From Planctomycetota bacterium (GTDB lineage: Bacteria > Planctomycetota > UBA8108): DNA of 5,634 nt. The stretch is from contig JAKUSY010000222.1 of the NCBI GenBank assembly GCA_022451445.1, positions 1 through 5,634 of the forward strand, in the 5' to 3' direction. The first letter of the stretch is position 1, and every line of letters starts with the position of its first letter. Below are positions 1-5,634 of this stretch, in pieces. The notes under the pieces were generated by a model, which was not told the DNA's origin, made no database searches, and worked only from the letters and a program-made list of their open reading frames with translations. The position numbers and the translations under genes are program-made.

Positions 1-305
1 TTGCTGGTATGCGTGATCCGTTTGTAGAGCTCGCTTTCACTCACCTTGCCGGCGACGATCGCGCGGCGACCCTCGCGCTCGGCGAGAGCCGCGCTCTCGA
101 CATCGAGGCGGAGATCCCCTTTCCGCTGGCCCTTGTCCGGACCATGACAGGCGAAGCACTTGTCGGAAAGGATGGGGCGCACATCGCGGTTGAACTCGAT
201 GGCTGGCTCGGCCGCCTCCATCAGGGAGCCGGCAGCGAAAAAGAGGACGGCGAGCGTTAACGTCAAAACCATTCGAGAAGAGGTTCCTGAAGCGGTTCGC
301 ATCAT
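1..305 (-). CDS. Secreted planctomycete-type cytochrome c (PSCyt1) protein, N-terminal part
   Basis: The gene starts in the window and runs off the left edge; 101 residues are visible. Residues 1-32 look like a Sec signal peptide: arginines at 3 and 11, a hydrophobic stretch from about 12 to 27, then MEAA/EPA as a likely cleavage site. The mature part begins IEFNRDVRPILSDKCFACHG, with a CxxCH haem-attachment motif at C50, C53 and H54, followed by KGDLRLD (62-68) and the SELYKRI segment. This is the pattern of the PSCyt1 domain (PF07635). In planctomycetes and Verrucomicrobia such proteins usually continue into PSCyt2/DUF1549 and PSD1/DUF1553 domains, but that part lies outside the window. The protein is expected outside the cytoplasmic membrane, and its substrate is unknown. 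Two adjacent ATGs (305 and 302) could start it; an AAAGGA ribosome-binding site lies 4 bases before the first and 7 before the second. A strong promoter candidate lies upstream. The family call is confident, the domain order beyond the edge is inferred. Confidence 0.9.
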   Translation of the reverse strand, partial: MMRTASGTSSRMVLTLTLAVLFFAAGSLMEAAEPAIEFNRDVRPILSDKCFACHGPDKGQRKGDLRLDVESAALAEREGRRAIVAGKVSESELYKRITHTS

Positions 306-309
306 CTGG

Positions 310-315
310 TCCTTT
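310..315 (-). promoter_or_regulatory. Ribosome-binding site of the PSCyt1 gene
   Basis: AAAGGA on the minus strand, 4 bases before the ATG at 305 and 7 bases before the ATG at 302. The spacing favours the second ATG slightly; the two choices differ by one residue. It supports starting the gene here rather than at an earlier codon of the open frame, which extends upstream to about 362. Confidence 0.6.
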
Positions 316-358
316 AAACAGTCCTGCAGGCCGGGAGGGCCCAGCTCGGGAATTCCTG

Positions 359-372
359 TTGATTATAATCAA
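359..372. repeat. Perfect 14-base AT-rich palindrome
   Basis: TTGATTATAATCAA equals its own reverse complement over all 14 bases; the match stops on both sides (G at 358, A at 373). It sits in the gap between the PI-PLC stop and the cytochrome start and contains TATAAT on both strands. It overlaps the -10 box of the predicted cytochrome promoter, so it could be an operator, but no regulator is known and the symmetry might be chance. Confidence 0.6.
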
Positions 373-391
373 AGCCGGCGAACATTGTCAG
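362..391 (-). promoter_or_regulatory. Predicted sigma-70 type promoter of the PSCyt1 gene
   Basis: On the minus strand, CTGACA (391-386, five of six consensus bases) is followed after 18 bases by TATAAT (367-362, six of six). Transcription would begin near 355, leaving a leader of about 50 bases before the start codon at 305. This is the best promoter match in the window and suggests that the cytochrome gene is transcribed independently of the PI-PLC gene upstream of it. Confidence 0.6.
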
Positions 392-424
392 GACGGAGTC
401 CCGCCCCCGGAAAACACCTCCAAT

Positions 425-1303
425 CTAACGAATACCGTTCAGTTCATCTACTACCTCGATGGCATCGCCACGCTCATAAAAATCAACCGTTATGAAATTC
501 GGCAGCCGGCCGGAGGCCTTTCGACACTCCTCGACCCTCTTTTTGAGGAAGGGATTGTGGTTCACCTCGTCGGCGAGCTTCGTTGATGCGACCGGTCGCG
601 TCAGGAAGTGATTGAAAATAAAGAGGCTGTTTTTTGAGGAGCCCCTGTTCTTCGCGCAGGCCAGGTCCTCCCGGCGGCGGGCCGAGAAATGGGTCTCCCA
701 GCAGAAATCCCAGACCCGGTGAAGCCAGGGGAGCTCTCCCCCGCCACGATCAGTAAAGACCACCAGGCGTCTGCCCGAGGCGACCATCTCGGCCAGCCTG
801 GGCCAGGGTTTGCCCTTGCGCTGACTGTGCGCGTAGGGCAACAGGCCGCTCTCCCTGAAGGCGCCCTCGAGAGCCTTCGGCCTCACATAGCTCTCAAAAA
901 TGATCGTGAGTACCTCGCGGGGATTTTTTTTCAGATAGGCGGTCAGCTCCGCGAGACCGGCCTTCAACGGACGGCTGCCGAGGAAGAAGCGGCTGTGGCA
1001 GAGGTAGGGTTTCCCCTCCTTGTCGTGTACGTCCAGCATGAAGGCCCGGATACCATCAGAGAGCTGGCGGCTGAGACCATGCGTCTGGTTCGGCAACAGC
1101 CAGCCCTCATCGCTATTGCTCATGGCGTTGTGAGTGGTCGCGTAGCACACCTCGTCATAACGCTTCGCGCCCAGCCTCTTCGTGCCGTTGCCCCCGGGGG
1201 TCTTTTCCTTCACGGCGTCCGCATCGGCTGGCGCATCGCCGCAAACAAGCGGCGCCAGCGCCAGGAGCAGGAAGATGAAAAGAACGTGGCGGGACATTTT
1301 CAT
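425..1303 (-). CDS. Secreted PI-PLC X-domain phosphodiesterase, At5g67130-like
   Basis: A 292-residue protein with an N-terminal Sec signal (MKMSRHVLFIFLLLALAPLV, likely cut just after the following CG) and a TIM-barrel domain of the phosphatidylinositol-specific phospholipase C type. Seen: ATTHN (catalytic-type H58 with N59), PNQTHGLSRQL, GIRAFMLDVHD (D91), YLCHS (second catalytic-type H103), NPREVLTIIFE (E137), RRLVVFTD and NFITVDFY (D274). From memory this order matches plant At5g67130-like proteins and their bacterial relatives better than Bacillus PI-PLC. The expected role is cleavage of a phosphodiester in a phospholipid or similar head group outside the cytoplasm; the substrate is unproven, and activity is not certain. 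The preceding VC at the signal end is not a good lipobox. The start is the ATG at 1303 (or 1297): the open frame reaches 1438, but that extension would hide the signal peptide and run into the divergent cupin gene. No clear ribosome-binding site is visible. Confidence 0.85.
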   Translation of the reverse strand: MKMSRHVLFIFLLLALAPLVCGDAPADADAVKEKTPGGNGTKRLGAKRYDEVCYATTHNAMSNSDEGWLLPNQTHGLSRQLSDGIRAFMLDVHDKEGKPYLCHSRFFLGSRPLKAGLAELTAYLKKNPREVLTIIFESYVRPKALEGAFRESGLLPYAHSQRKGKPWPRLAEMVASGRRLVVFTDRGGGELPWLHRVWDFCWETHFSARRREDLACAKNRGSSKNSLFIFNHFLTRPVASTKLADEVNHNPFLKKRVEECRKASGRLPNFITVDFYERGDAIEVVDELNGIR

Positions 1304-1322
1304 TTTCGGGTGAGCTGCGGAT

Positions 1323-1351
1323 TTCAGAATCGGGAGAGGCCCGTTTATACT
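1323..1351 (+). promoter_or_regulatory. Candidate promoter of the cupin gene; -10 element shared with PI-PLC
   Basis: On the plus strand TTCAGA (1323-1328, four of six) is followed after 17 bases by TATACT (1346-1351, five of six), giving a leader of about 55 bases before the cupin ATG. Read on the minus strand, the same AT-rich spot holds TATAAA (1349-1344, five of six), which could be the -10 box for the PI-PLC gene, although I see no good -35 box at the right distance. The whole gap between the two starts, 1304-1413, is otherwise GC-rich. Confidence 0.4.
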
Positions 1352-1413
1352 GTCGGCGCAGCCGTCCGATTGCCATCTTTCTGCGATCTCCATCCCCCGA
1401 AAGAAGAACAACC

Positions 1414-1698
1414 ATGCAGGAGCAGCCTGTAGATCCACACGCCGTCAGGAAAGACTGGGCGGACCGCGGGTTCAGCTGTGAGCTCTGGGAAGATCCGCCA
1501 GGACGGGAGTGGAACGACTTCGTCCACTCCACTGACGAGCTGGTGATGGTCATCGAGGGAAACCTGGAGTTCGAGGTGAACGGCCGGACACACCACCCCC
1601 GGCCCGGCGAGGAACTTTTCATCCCCCGCGGCGCGACCCACAGCGTCCGCAACATCGGTAGCGACAGGGCCTCCTGGCTCTTTGGCTACAACAGCTGA
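1414..1698 (+). CDS. Small single-domain cupin protein
   Basis: A 94-residue cytoplasmic protein (no signal or membrane segment) that is almost entirely one cupin beta-barrel. Cupin motif 1, G(x)5HxH(x)3E(x)6G, fits G30, H38, E42 and G49 exactly except that the first histidine is F36. Motif 2, G(x)5PxG(x)2H(x)3N, fits fully: G65, P71, G73, H76, N80. Three of the usual four metal ligands (H38, E42, H76) are therefore present. The protein ends SWLFGYNS. Small cupins act as metal-dependent enzymes or ligand-binding domains, and nothing here fixes the substrate. The ATG at 1414 has only a weak purine-rich stretch (GAAAGAAGAA) as a ribosome-binding site. It is divergent from the PI-PLC gene and convergent with hemW. 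It is the only plus-strand gene, and a link to its neighbours' function is not shown. Confidence 0.85.
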   Translation: MQEQPVDPHAVRKDWADRGFSCELWEDPPGREWNDFVHSTDELVMVIEGNLEFEVNGRTHHPRPGEELFIPRGATHSVRNIGSDRASWLFGYNS

Positions 1699-1704
1699 GG
1701 GCGC

Positions 1705-2859
1705 TCAGTCGAGGCCCAGGTCCAGAGAACGGGCCACCGCATCGGCCACCGCGAAACCTCGCGAGGTCAGCCGCAGCCGTCCATCGGCTACCGCGACCCC
1801 ATCCTCTACATACCTCTCGATGAGAGCCGCGTTTCGCTCCAGGAGGTTGACGCCGTAAACGGTTCTGAGACGCTCCAGGTCAAGCCCGGCGCTGCGCCGC
1901 AGTCCGAGCATTACCGCCTCGAGCGCGAGCTCCGCATCGCTCAGCTCTTCGCTGCCGGCCAGCGGCCGCTCCCCCCCCTCCACCCTGCCGCAGTATTCCT
2001 CGAAGCCCGGCTCATTCCACCAGCGGCGGCGGCCAGAGAAGGAATGGGCGGCGAGCCCGGCGCCGAGATACGGAGTATGATCCCAGTACTTCTGGTTGTG
2101 GCGTGAGCGCCCAGCCTTCGTCTTCGCGAAGTTCGACACCTCGTAGGCACTGTAACCCGCCGAGGACAGCTCGGTGTGAACCAGCTCGTAGAGCTCCCCC
2201 TGCCTGGACTCGCCAAGCTCCAGGAGCCGACCCTGCAGACGCCTGCGGTGAAACGGGGTCCCCTCGTGAACCGTGAGCTGGTAGCAGGAAATATGCTGTG
2301 GGTCGAGCTCCACGAGCTTCCGGATACTGTCCAGGAGCCGGCCCGGTTCCTGTCCCGGCAGGCCGAAGATGAGATCCGCCGAGACGACGTCAAAGCCCGC
2401 CTCGAGAGCTTCTCGCACCGCGCGCTCACCCTCGGCGGGGCTGTGGCGACGGCCCAGGAAGCGCAGCTCTTCCTCCTGGAAGGACTGCACCCCGAGGCTC
2501 AGCATGCTGACGCCGAGCTCTCGCCATCCATCGAGCGCAGCCGGAGAAACATCCTCGGGGTTCACTTCCATCGCCAGCCACGCATCTTCCGCGCTCGCGA
2601 GCCTGCCTCGGGCCGCCTTGAGAACGGCCTCGAGGTCCGCCGCGGCGAGGGCCGAGGGCGTTCCGCCACCGAAATAGATGGTGTCGAAGGCAAGCTCTTC
2701 TTCGGCGAGCATCGCGAGCTCGCCGATCAGGGCCCGCACATAGCGGCGGCTGGAAGCAGCGGCGGTCGGCAGGACGGCAAAGTCGCAATAGGGACAGACC
2801 GCGGAACAGAACGGAATGTGCAGATAGAGTCCCGCCCCGGCGGCGACGGCCGGGCTCAC
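1705..2859 (-). CDS. hemW: Radical SAM haem chaperone HemW
   Basis: A 384-residue cytoplasmic radical SAM protein. LYLHIPFCSAVCPYCDF carries the CxxxCxxC iron-sulfur motif at C18, C22 and C25. GGGTPS (64-69) is the SAM-binding glycine motif, and MEVNPED (97-103), SLGVQSF and ADLIFGLPGQ are conserved core segments. The HNxxYW motif (H254, N255, Y258, W259), typical of HemW and linked to haem binding, is intact. Position 27 is F where HemN, the oxygen-independent coproporphyrinogen oxidase, has a fourth cysteine, so the call is HemW and not HemN. HemW proteins bind haem and pass it to respiratory or other haem enzymes. Length is normal for the family. The start is GTG at 2859, ten residues before the conserved LYLHIPFC segment, overlapping the lepA stop by 4 bases, so the two genes are very likely co-transcribed and translationally coupled. 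The 3' end lies 6 bases from the convergent cupin stop. Confidence 0.95.
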   Translation of the reverse strand: MSPAVAAGAGLYLHIPFCSAVCPYCDFAVLPTAAASSRRYVRALIGELAMLAEEELAFDTIYFGGGTPSALAAADLEAVLKAARGRLASAEDAWLAMEVNPEDVSPAALDGWRELGVSMLSLGVQSFQEEELRFLGRRHSPAEGERAVREALEAGFDVVSADLIFGLPGQEPGRLLDSIRKLVELDPQHISCYQLTVHEGTPFHRRRLQGRLLELGESRQGELYELVHTELSSAGYSAYEVSNFAKTKAGRSRHNQKYWDHTPYLGAGLAAHSFSGRRRWWNEPGFEEYCGRVEGGERPLAGSEELSDAELALEAVMLGLRRSAGLDLERLRTVYGVNLLERNAALIERYVEDGVAVADGRLRLTSRGFAVADAVARSLDLGLD

Positions 2860-2869
2860 TTTTCCTTTT
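2856..2869 (-). promoter_or_regulatory. GTGA stop-start overlap and ribosome-binding site of hemW
   Basis: On the minus strand the last lepA codons read AAAAGGAAAAGTGA: the TGA stop of lepA (2858-2856) lies inside GTGA, whose GTG (2859-2857) starts hemW. The AAGGA just upstream is a suitable ribosome-binding site, 3 to 4 bases from the GTG. This layout indicates translational coupling and fixes the hemW start. Confidence 0.75.
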
Positions 2870-4655
2870 CCGTCTTGAGGACCGCGATGAAGGCCTCCTG
2901 CGGGATCTCGACGGAGCCGACCATCTTCATCTTCTGCTTGCCCTTCTTCTGCTTATCCAGCAGCTTGCGCTTACGCGTGATGTCGCCGCCGTAACACTTC
3001 GCGGTGACGTCCTTTCGAAAGGCGTTGATGGTCTTGCGGGCGATGATGGTGCCGCCGATCGTTCCCTGGATCGGAATCTTGAACTGGTGCTTTGGAATGG
3101 TCTCGGCGAGCTTGTCGCAATAATGCAACGCCCGGGCGCGGGCCTTGTCGCGATGGACGAGCTGCGAGAGCGCGTCCACGCGCTCCTTGTTGACCATGAT
3201 GTCCACCTTGACGATGTCGGTCTTGCGATAGTCGAGCGCCTCGTAATCAAAAGACCCGTAGCCCCGCGTTACCGTCTTGAGCCTGTCATAGAAATCAAAG
3301 AGCACCTCGGCGAGGGGCATCTCGCTGGTGACCTCCACCCGGCCCACAGCCAGGTAGTCAAACTGGGTCTTCTCGCCGCGCTGCTCCCTGCAAAGCCCCA
3401 TGACGGCGCCGAGAAACTTCTCCGGGATCATGATCGAGGCCTTGATATAGGGCTCCTCGACGCACTCGACATCCCCCGCATCGGGGAAGAAGCTCGGATT
3501 GTCGACCTCTACGGCCTCGCCGTTGGTGAGCGTGACGTCGTACTGCACGGTCGGCGCCGACAGCAGCAGGGACATCCCGAACTCACGCTCGAGCCTCTCC
3601 TGGACGATGTCGAGATGCAGCAGGCCGAGGAAACCGCACCGAAAGCCGAAGCCGAGAGCGGCGGAAGAAACCTTGGTGAAGGTCAGGGCCGCGTCGTTGA
3701 GCTTCAGCTTGTCGAGAGCCTTGGTAAGGTCTCCGTAATCTTCACTGGACATCGGATAGAGCGAGGAATAGACGACCGGCTTCGCATCCCTGTAGCCGGG
3801 GATCGGCTCTTGCGCCGGCCGCTCGGTCTCCGTCAGGGTGTCGCCGATGTTGATGTCCTGGATCGTCTTGATTCCGGCAATCACGTAGCCGACGCCGCCA
3901 GTCGCGAGGGTACCCGTCGCCACCTTCTCGAGCTTCAGGTAGCCCACCTCCTCAACCACATGATCGGCCCCGGTGTGCATCAGCCGGATGGACTGTCCCT
4001 TCCTGATAACACCATCCTGCACCCTCACCAGCATGACCACACCCCGGTACTTATCGTATTGCGCGTCAAAGACCAGTGCCTTGAGGGGCCCCTCGGGATC
4101 CCCGTCCGGGGGCGGCAGCTTCCCGATGATCGCTTCGAGCACCTCATCGATACCGACATTGTTCTTGGCGGAACACTGGATAGCCTCGAAGGGATCGAGC
4201 CCGAGGTCGGCATCGATCTCCTCACTCACCCGGTCGATATCGGCGGCCGGCAGGTCGATCTTGTTGATCACCGGCACCAGCTCCAGCTCGTACTCCATGG
4301 CCAGGTAGAGATTGGCGACCGTCTGGGCCTCCACGCCCTGGGATGCATCCACCAGCAGGAGAGCTCCCTCGCACGACATCAGGGAGCGACGCACCTCGTG
4401 CGAAAAATCGACATGCCCGGGCGTATCGATCAGGTTGAGCTGGTAGGTCTCGCCATCGGCGGCAGTGTATTCGAGAGTGACCGTATTGCTCTTGATCGTG
4501 ATGCCCCGCTCACGTTCGAGATCCATGCTGTCTAGAATCTGGTCACGAAACTTTCGGTCATCAACGGCGCCGCAGGCCTGAATCAAGCGGTCGGCGAGCG
4601 TGGACTTTCCATGGTCGATATGAGCGATGATGCAGAAGTTGCGTACGTGTTTCAA
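2856..4655 (-). CDS. lepA: Elongation factor 4 (LepA), ribosomal back-translocase GTPase
   Basis: A complete 599-residue LepA, the usual length. The GTPase domain shows all G motifs: G1 AHIDHGKST (11-19), switch I GITIKS (51-56), G3 DTPGH (77-81), G4 NKID (131-134) and G5 SAK (162-164). Domain II, the EF-G-like domains III and V, and the LepA-specific C-terminal domain (TRKRKLLDKQKKGKQKMK, ending VLKTEKEK) follow. LepA acts on the ribosome in the cytoplasm and affects translation elongation or initiation, especially under stress. The start codon is TTG at 4655: the family begins MKxxRNFxIIAHIDHGKS, the open frame upstream (to about 4700) has no ATG or GTG, and no later start would keep the G1 motif. 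A GGATTTGGA stretch just upstream is a weak ribosome-binding site. It is the first gene of a two-gene operon with hemW. I see no frameshift or missing motif. Confidence 0.97.
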   Translation of the reverse strand: MKHVRNFCIIAHIDHGKSTLADRLIQACGAVDDRKFRDQILDSMDLERERGITIKSNTVTLEYTAADGETYQLNLIDTPGHVDFSHEVRRSLMSCEGALLLVDASQGVEAQTVANLYLAMEYELELVPVINKIDLPAADIDRVSEEIDADLGLDPFEAIQCSAKNNVGIDEVLEAIIGKLPPPDGDPEGPLKALVFDAQYDKYRGVVMLVRVQDGVIRKGQSIRLMHTGADHVVEEVGYLKLEKVATGTLATGGVGYVIAGIKTIQDINIGDTLTETERPAQEPIPGYRDAKPVVYSSLYPMSSEDYGDLTKALDKLKLNDAALTFTKVSSAALGFGFRCGFLGLLHLDIVQERLEREFGMSLLLSAPTVQYDVTLTNGEAVEVDNPSFFPDAGDVECVEEPYIKASIMIPEKFLGAVMGLCREQRGEKTQFDYLAVGRVEVTSEMPLAEVLFDFYDRLKTVTRGYGSFDYEALDYRKTDIVKVDIMVNKERVDALSQLVHRDKARARALHYCDKLAETIPKHQFKIPIQGTIGGTIIARKTINAFRKDVTAKCYGGDITRKRKLLDKQKKGKQKMKMVGSVEIPQEAFIAVLKTEKEK

Positions 4656-4759
4656 GAATCCAAATCCAGCCCCACGGGGCCCCTGGGAAAAAGCCGTTAT
4701 TCATACAAGCAGAATATCTTATGACATATTGTCCAATCGTGCTACTTAGCTGAATCAAG
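4656..4759 (-). promoter_or_regulatory. lepA leader and probable promoter region, boxes not resolved
   Basis: The gap between the sulfatase and lepA is GC-rich near lepA, where GCCCCGTGGGGC (4669-4680) could form a 4-base-pair hairpin in the leader, and AT-rich at about 4696-4740. The AT-rich part is the likely promoter. It contains TGGACA (4735-4730), close to a -35 box, but no good -10 box at 16 to 18 bases from it; the nearest TATTCT is only 13 bases away. A short dyad, AATAT and ATATT separated by 8 bases (4713-4730), is also present. A promoter is expected here because lepA leads its operon, but the exact boxes are not supported. Confidence 0.35.
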
Positions 4760-4806
4760 GGGAGTGGCCGCTCCCGACAGGTTGGAAGGCGAGAGACCGC
4801 CTAACC
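4760..4806 (-). terminator. Two small hairpins downstream of the sulfatase, possible terminator
   Basis: Nine bases after the sulfatase stop, the minus strand reads GGTT AGGCG, a 6-base loop, CGCCT, a 3-base bulge, AACC (4806-4780): a 9-base-pair stem with one bulge. It is followed by GGGAG, a 6-base loop, CTCCC (4775-4760) and then CTTGATT. Neither hairpin has a proper run of U, so intrinsic termination would be weak. The position between two minus-strand genes fits a terminator or a stabilised 3' end. Confidence 0.35.
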
Positions 4807-4814
4807 AGCGAATC

Positions 4815-5634
4815 TCAGGGCTTCTCCACCTTCCACCAGCTCTCGATATCGGAACCTAGAGCCTTGACCCGGTCGGCCTCCGCCGCCGCCAGGGTGCTCC
4901 TTTCGTGCGGGTCTGCGCCCAGATTAAAAAGCTGGGGAGCGGCCCAGATGGGATCCCGGTAGGTAGATTTCCGCTTACGAGAAATAACCTGGCTGCCGCG
5001 GTGCGGAAGGATCAGCTTCCACTGCCCGCTGATGCACCAGCGGTAGAGAAGGCCTGGAACCGGGTCATCGATCTTTCCAACATCGTGCTCGAAGATCTCT
5101 CCGAATATCTTGTTCCGAGCGCTCTTCCCACCGGCCGCGCAGACATCCAGCAGGTTGACTCCCTGCATCTCGGGATGAGCCTCGAGACCGGCGGCCGCCA
5201 GGATCGTCGGCGCCAGATCGATGCTGCTGACGAGCGTATCGTGGCGGGCGGCCTTCAGCTTGCCCGGCCAGCGCAACATGACCGGGGTCCTGGTGCCTCC
5301 ATCAAAGGGCGAACGCTTGGACCTCGCATCGCTGCCGCGCGATTTCTCTTTCTGAATCCAGCCGTTGTCGGTCACGAAAACGACGAGCGTATCGTCGCTG
5401 AGTTTCTTCTTGTCCAGATAGCCCAGCAGCTCGCCACAGGTCTCATCGAACCACTCGCACATCGCCTGGTAGCGGGCCACGTGAATTGACTTGCCCTCCG
5501 CCTTGTATTTCGACAGCAGCCGCGCGGGAGGATTGTGCGGGGTGTGGGGAAGAAAGGGCGCGTACCAGATAAAGAACGGCTTGTCGCCGGCGGTTTCGAT
5601 GAAGTCAAAGATCGGCTTCAGGCCCTTGCGCCCG
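4815..5634 (-). CDS. Sulfatase, C-terminal part
   Basis: 272 residues are visible; the start and the catalytic CxPSR/formylglycine segment lie beyond the right edge. Seen in order, numbered from the edge: KPFFIWYAPFLPHTPHNPP (about 18-36) with the conserved histidines H30 and H33; a helix with RYQAMCEWFDETCGELLGYL; VVFVTDNGW with the metal-binding D89 and N90; KRSPFDGGTRTPVMLRWPG, holding the conserved lysine (K106) and GGxRxP; DLAPTILAAAGL; and the C-terminal pattern WKLI, then QLFNLGADPHERS. These are the standard landmarks of the alkaline-phosphatase-like sulfatase family (PF00884). The substrate is probably a sulfated polysaccharide or other sulfate ester outside the cell, but cannot be told from this half. 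A GTG at 5480 could be mistaken for a start, but the frame continues with clear sulfatase sequence to the edge. No anchor or extra domain is present at the C-terminus, which ends SWWKVEKP. Confidence 0.93.
   Translation of the reverse strand, partial: GRKGLKPIFDFIETAGDKPFFIWYAPFLPHTPHNPPARLLSKYKAEGKSIHVARYQAMCEWFDETCGELLGYLDKKKLSDDTLVVFVTDNGWIQKEKSRGSDARSKRSPFDGGTRTPVMLRWPGKLKAARHDTLVSSIDLAPTILAAAGLEAHPEMQGVNLLDVCAAGGKSARNKIFGEIFEHDVGKIDDPVPGLLYRWCISGQWKLILPHRGSQVISRKRKSTYRDPIWAAPQLFNLGADPHERSTLAAAEADRVKALGSDIESWWKVEKP

Noticed and set aside
391..401. GGAC-GGA-GTCC as a terminator after the PI-PLC gene
   Set aside because: The stem has only four base pairs, no U-run follows, and it abuts the predicted cytochrome -35 box.
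1331..1364. Short inverted repeats CGGG/CCCG and CGGC/GCCG in the PI-PLC/cupin gap
   Set aside because: Four-base stems in GC-rich DNA are expected by chance.
689..1432. A 247-codon plus-strand open frame opposite the PI-PLC gene
   Set aside because: The minus strand encodes a recognisable PI-PLC domain with a signal peptide; this frame is its shadow and also overlaps the cupin start.
1304..1438. Extending the PI-PLC gene to the upstream start at 1438
   Set aside because: The extra 45 residues are not conserved-looking, would bury the signal peptide and overlap the divergent cupin gene.
2176..2994. A 272-codon plus-strand open frame opposite hemW and the lepA end
   Set aside because: Fully antisense to two well-identified genes, with no family resemblance and no ribosome-binding site.
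3087..4535. A 482-codon open frame on the plus strand opposite lepA
   Set aside because: It lies wholly inside a perfectly conserved lepA, its translation has no recognisable domain and is rich in His, Leu, Asp and Arg, as expected for the antisense of a GC-rich gene.
4561..4758. A 65-codon minus-strand frame overlapping the lepA start, possible leader peptide
   Set aside because: It needs a TTG start with no ribosome-binding site, and much of it is lepA read out of frame.
4815..5480. Treating the sulfatase as starting at the GTG at 5480
   Set aside because: The frame upstream to the window edge encodes the conserved FFIWYAPFLPHTPH segment of the family, so the start lies outside the window.

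Overview
The window looks like chromosomal DNA from a GC-rich bacterium, most likely a planctomycete or a relative in the PVC group. The main pointer is a secreted haem protein at the left edge with the PSCyt1 'planctomycete cytochrome c' pattern. A sulfatase fragment at the right edge fits too, since these bacteria carry many sulfatases. The phylum is an inference; nothing here proves it.

Layout from left to right: the start of a secreted PSCyt1 cytochrome (minus strand, runs off the left edge); a secreted PI-PLC X-domain phosphodiesterase of the plant At5g67130-like kind (minus); a small single-domain cupin (plus, the only rightward gene); the haem chaperone gene hemW (minus); the translation factor gene lepA (minus); and the C-terminal part of a sulfatase (minus, start beyond the right edge). 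Intergenic gaps are short (6 to about 160 bases), and no stretch over 300 bases lacks a gene. I see no tRNA, rRNA, CRISPR array, insertion sequence or attachment site.

How the genes relate: lepA and hemW form a tight two-gene operon with a 4-base GTGA overlap, and this pairing is widespread in bacteria. lepA starts with TTG and hemW with GTG. The PI-PLC and cupin genes diverge from a 110-base region in which one AT-rich element could serve as the -10 box for both. The cupin and hemW converge with only 6 bases between their stop codons. The cytochrome gene has the best promoter in the window (CTGACA, 18 bases, TATAAT), and a perfect 14-base palindrome covers its -10 box. The sulfatase is followed by two small hairpins that may end its transcript.

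I did not find a convincing undescribed multi-gene system. The points most worth checking are the active-site residues of the PI-PLC-like protein, which look more like the calcium-type eukaryotic enzymes than the Bacillus type; the palindrome on the cytochrome promoter; and the cupin, which matches both cupin motifs except for one lost metal-binding histidine.
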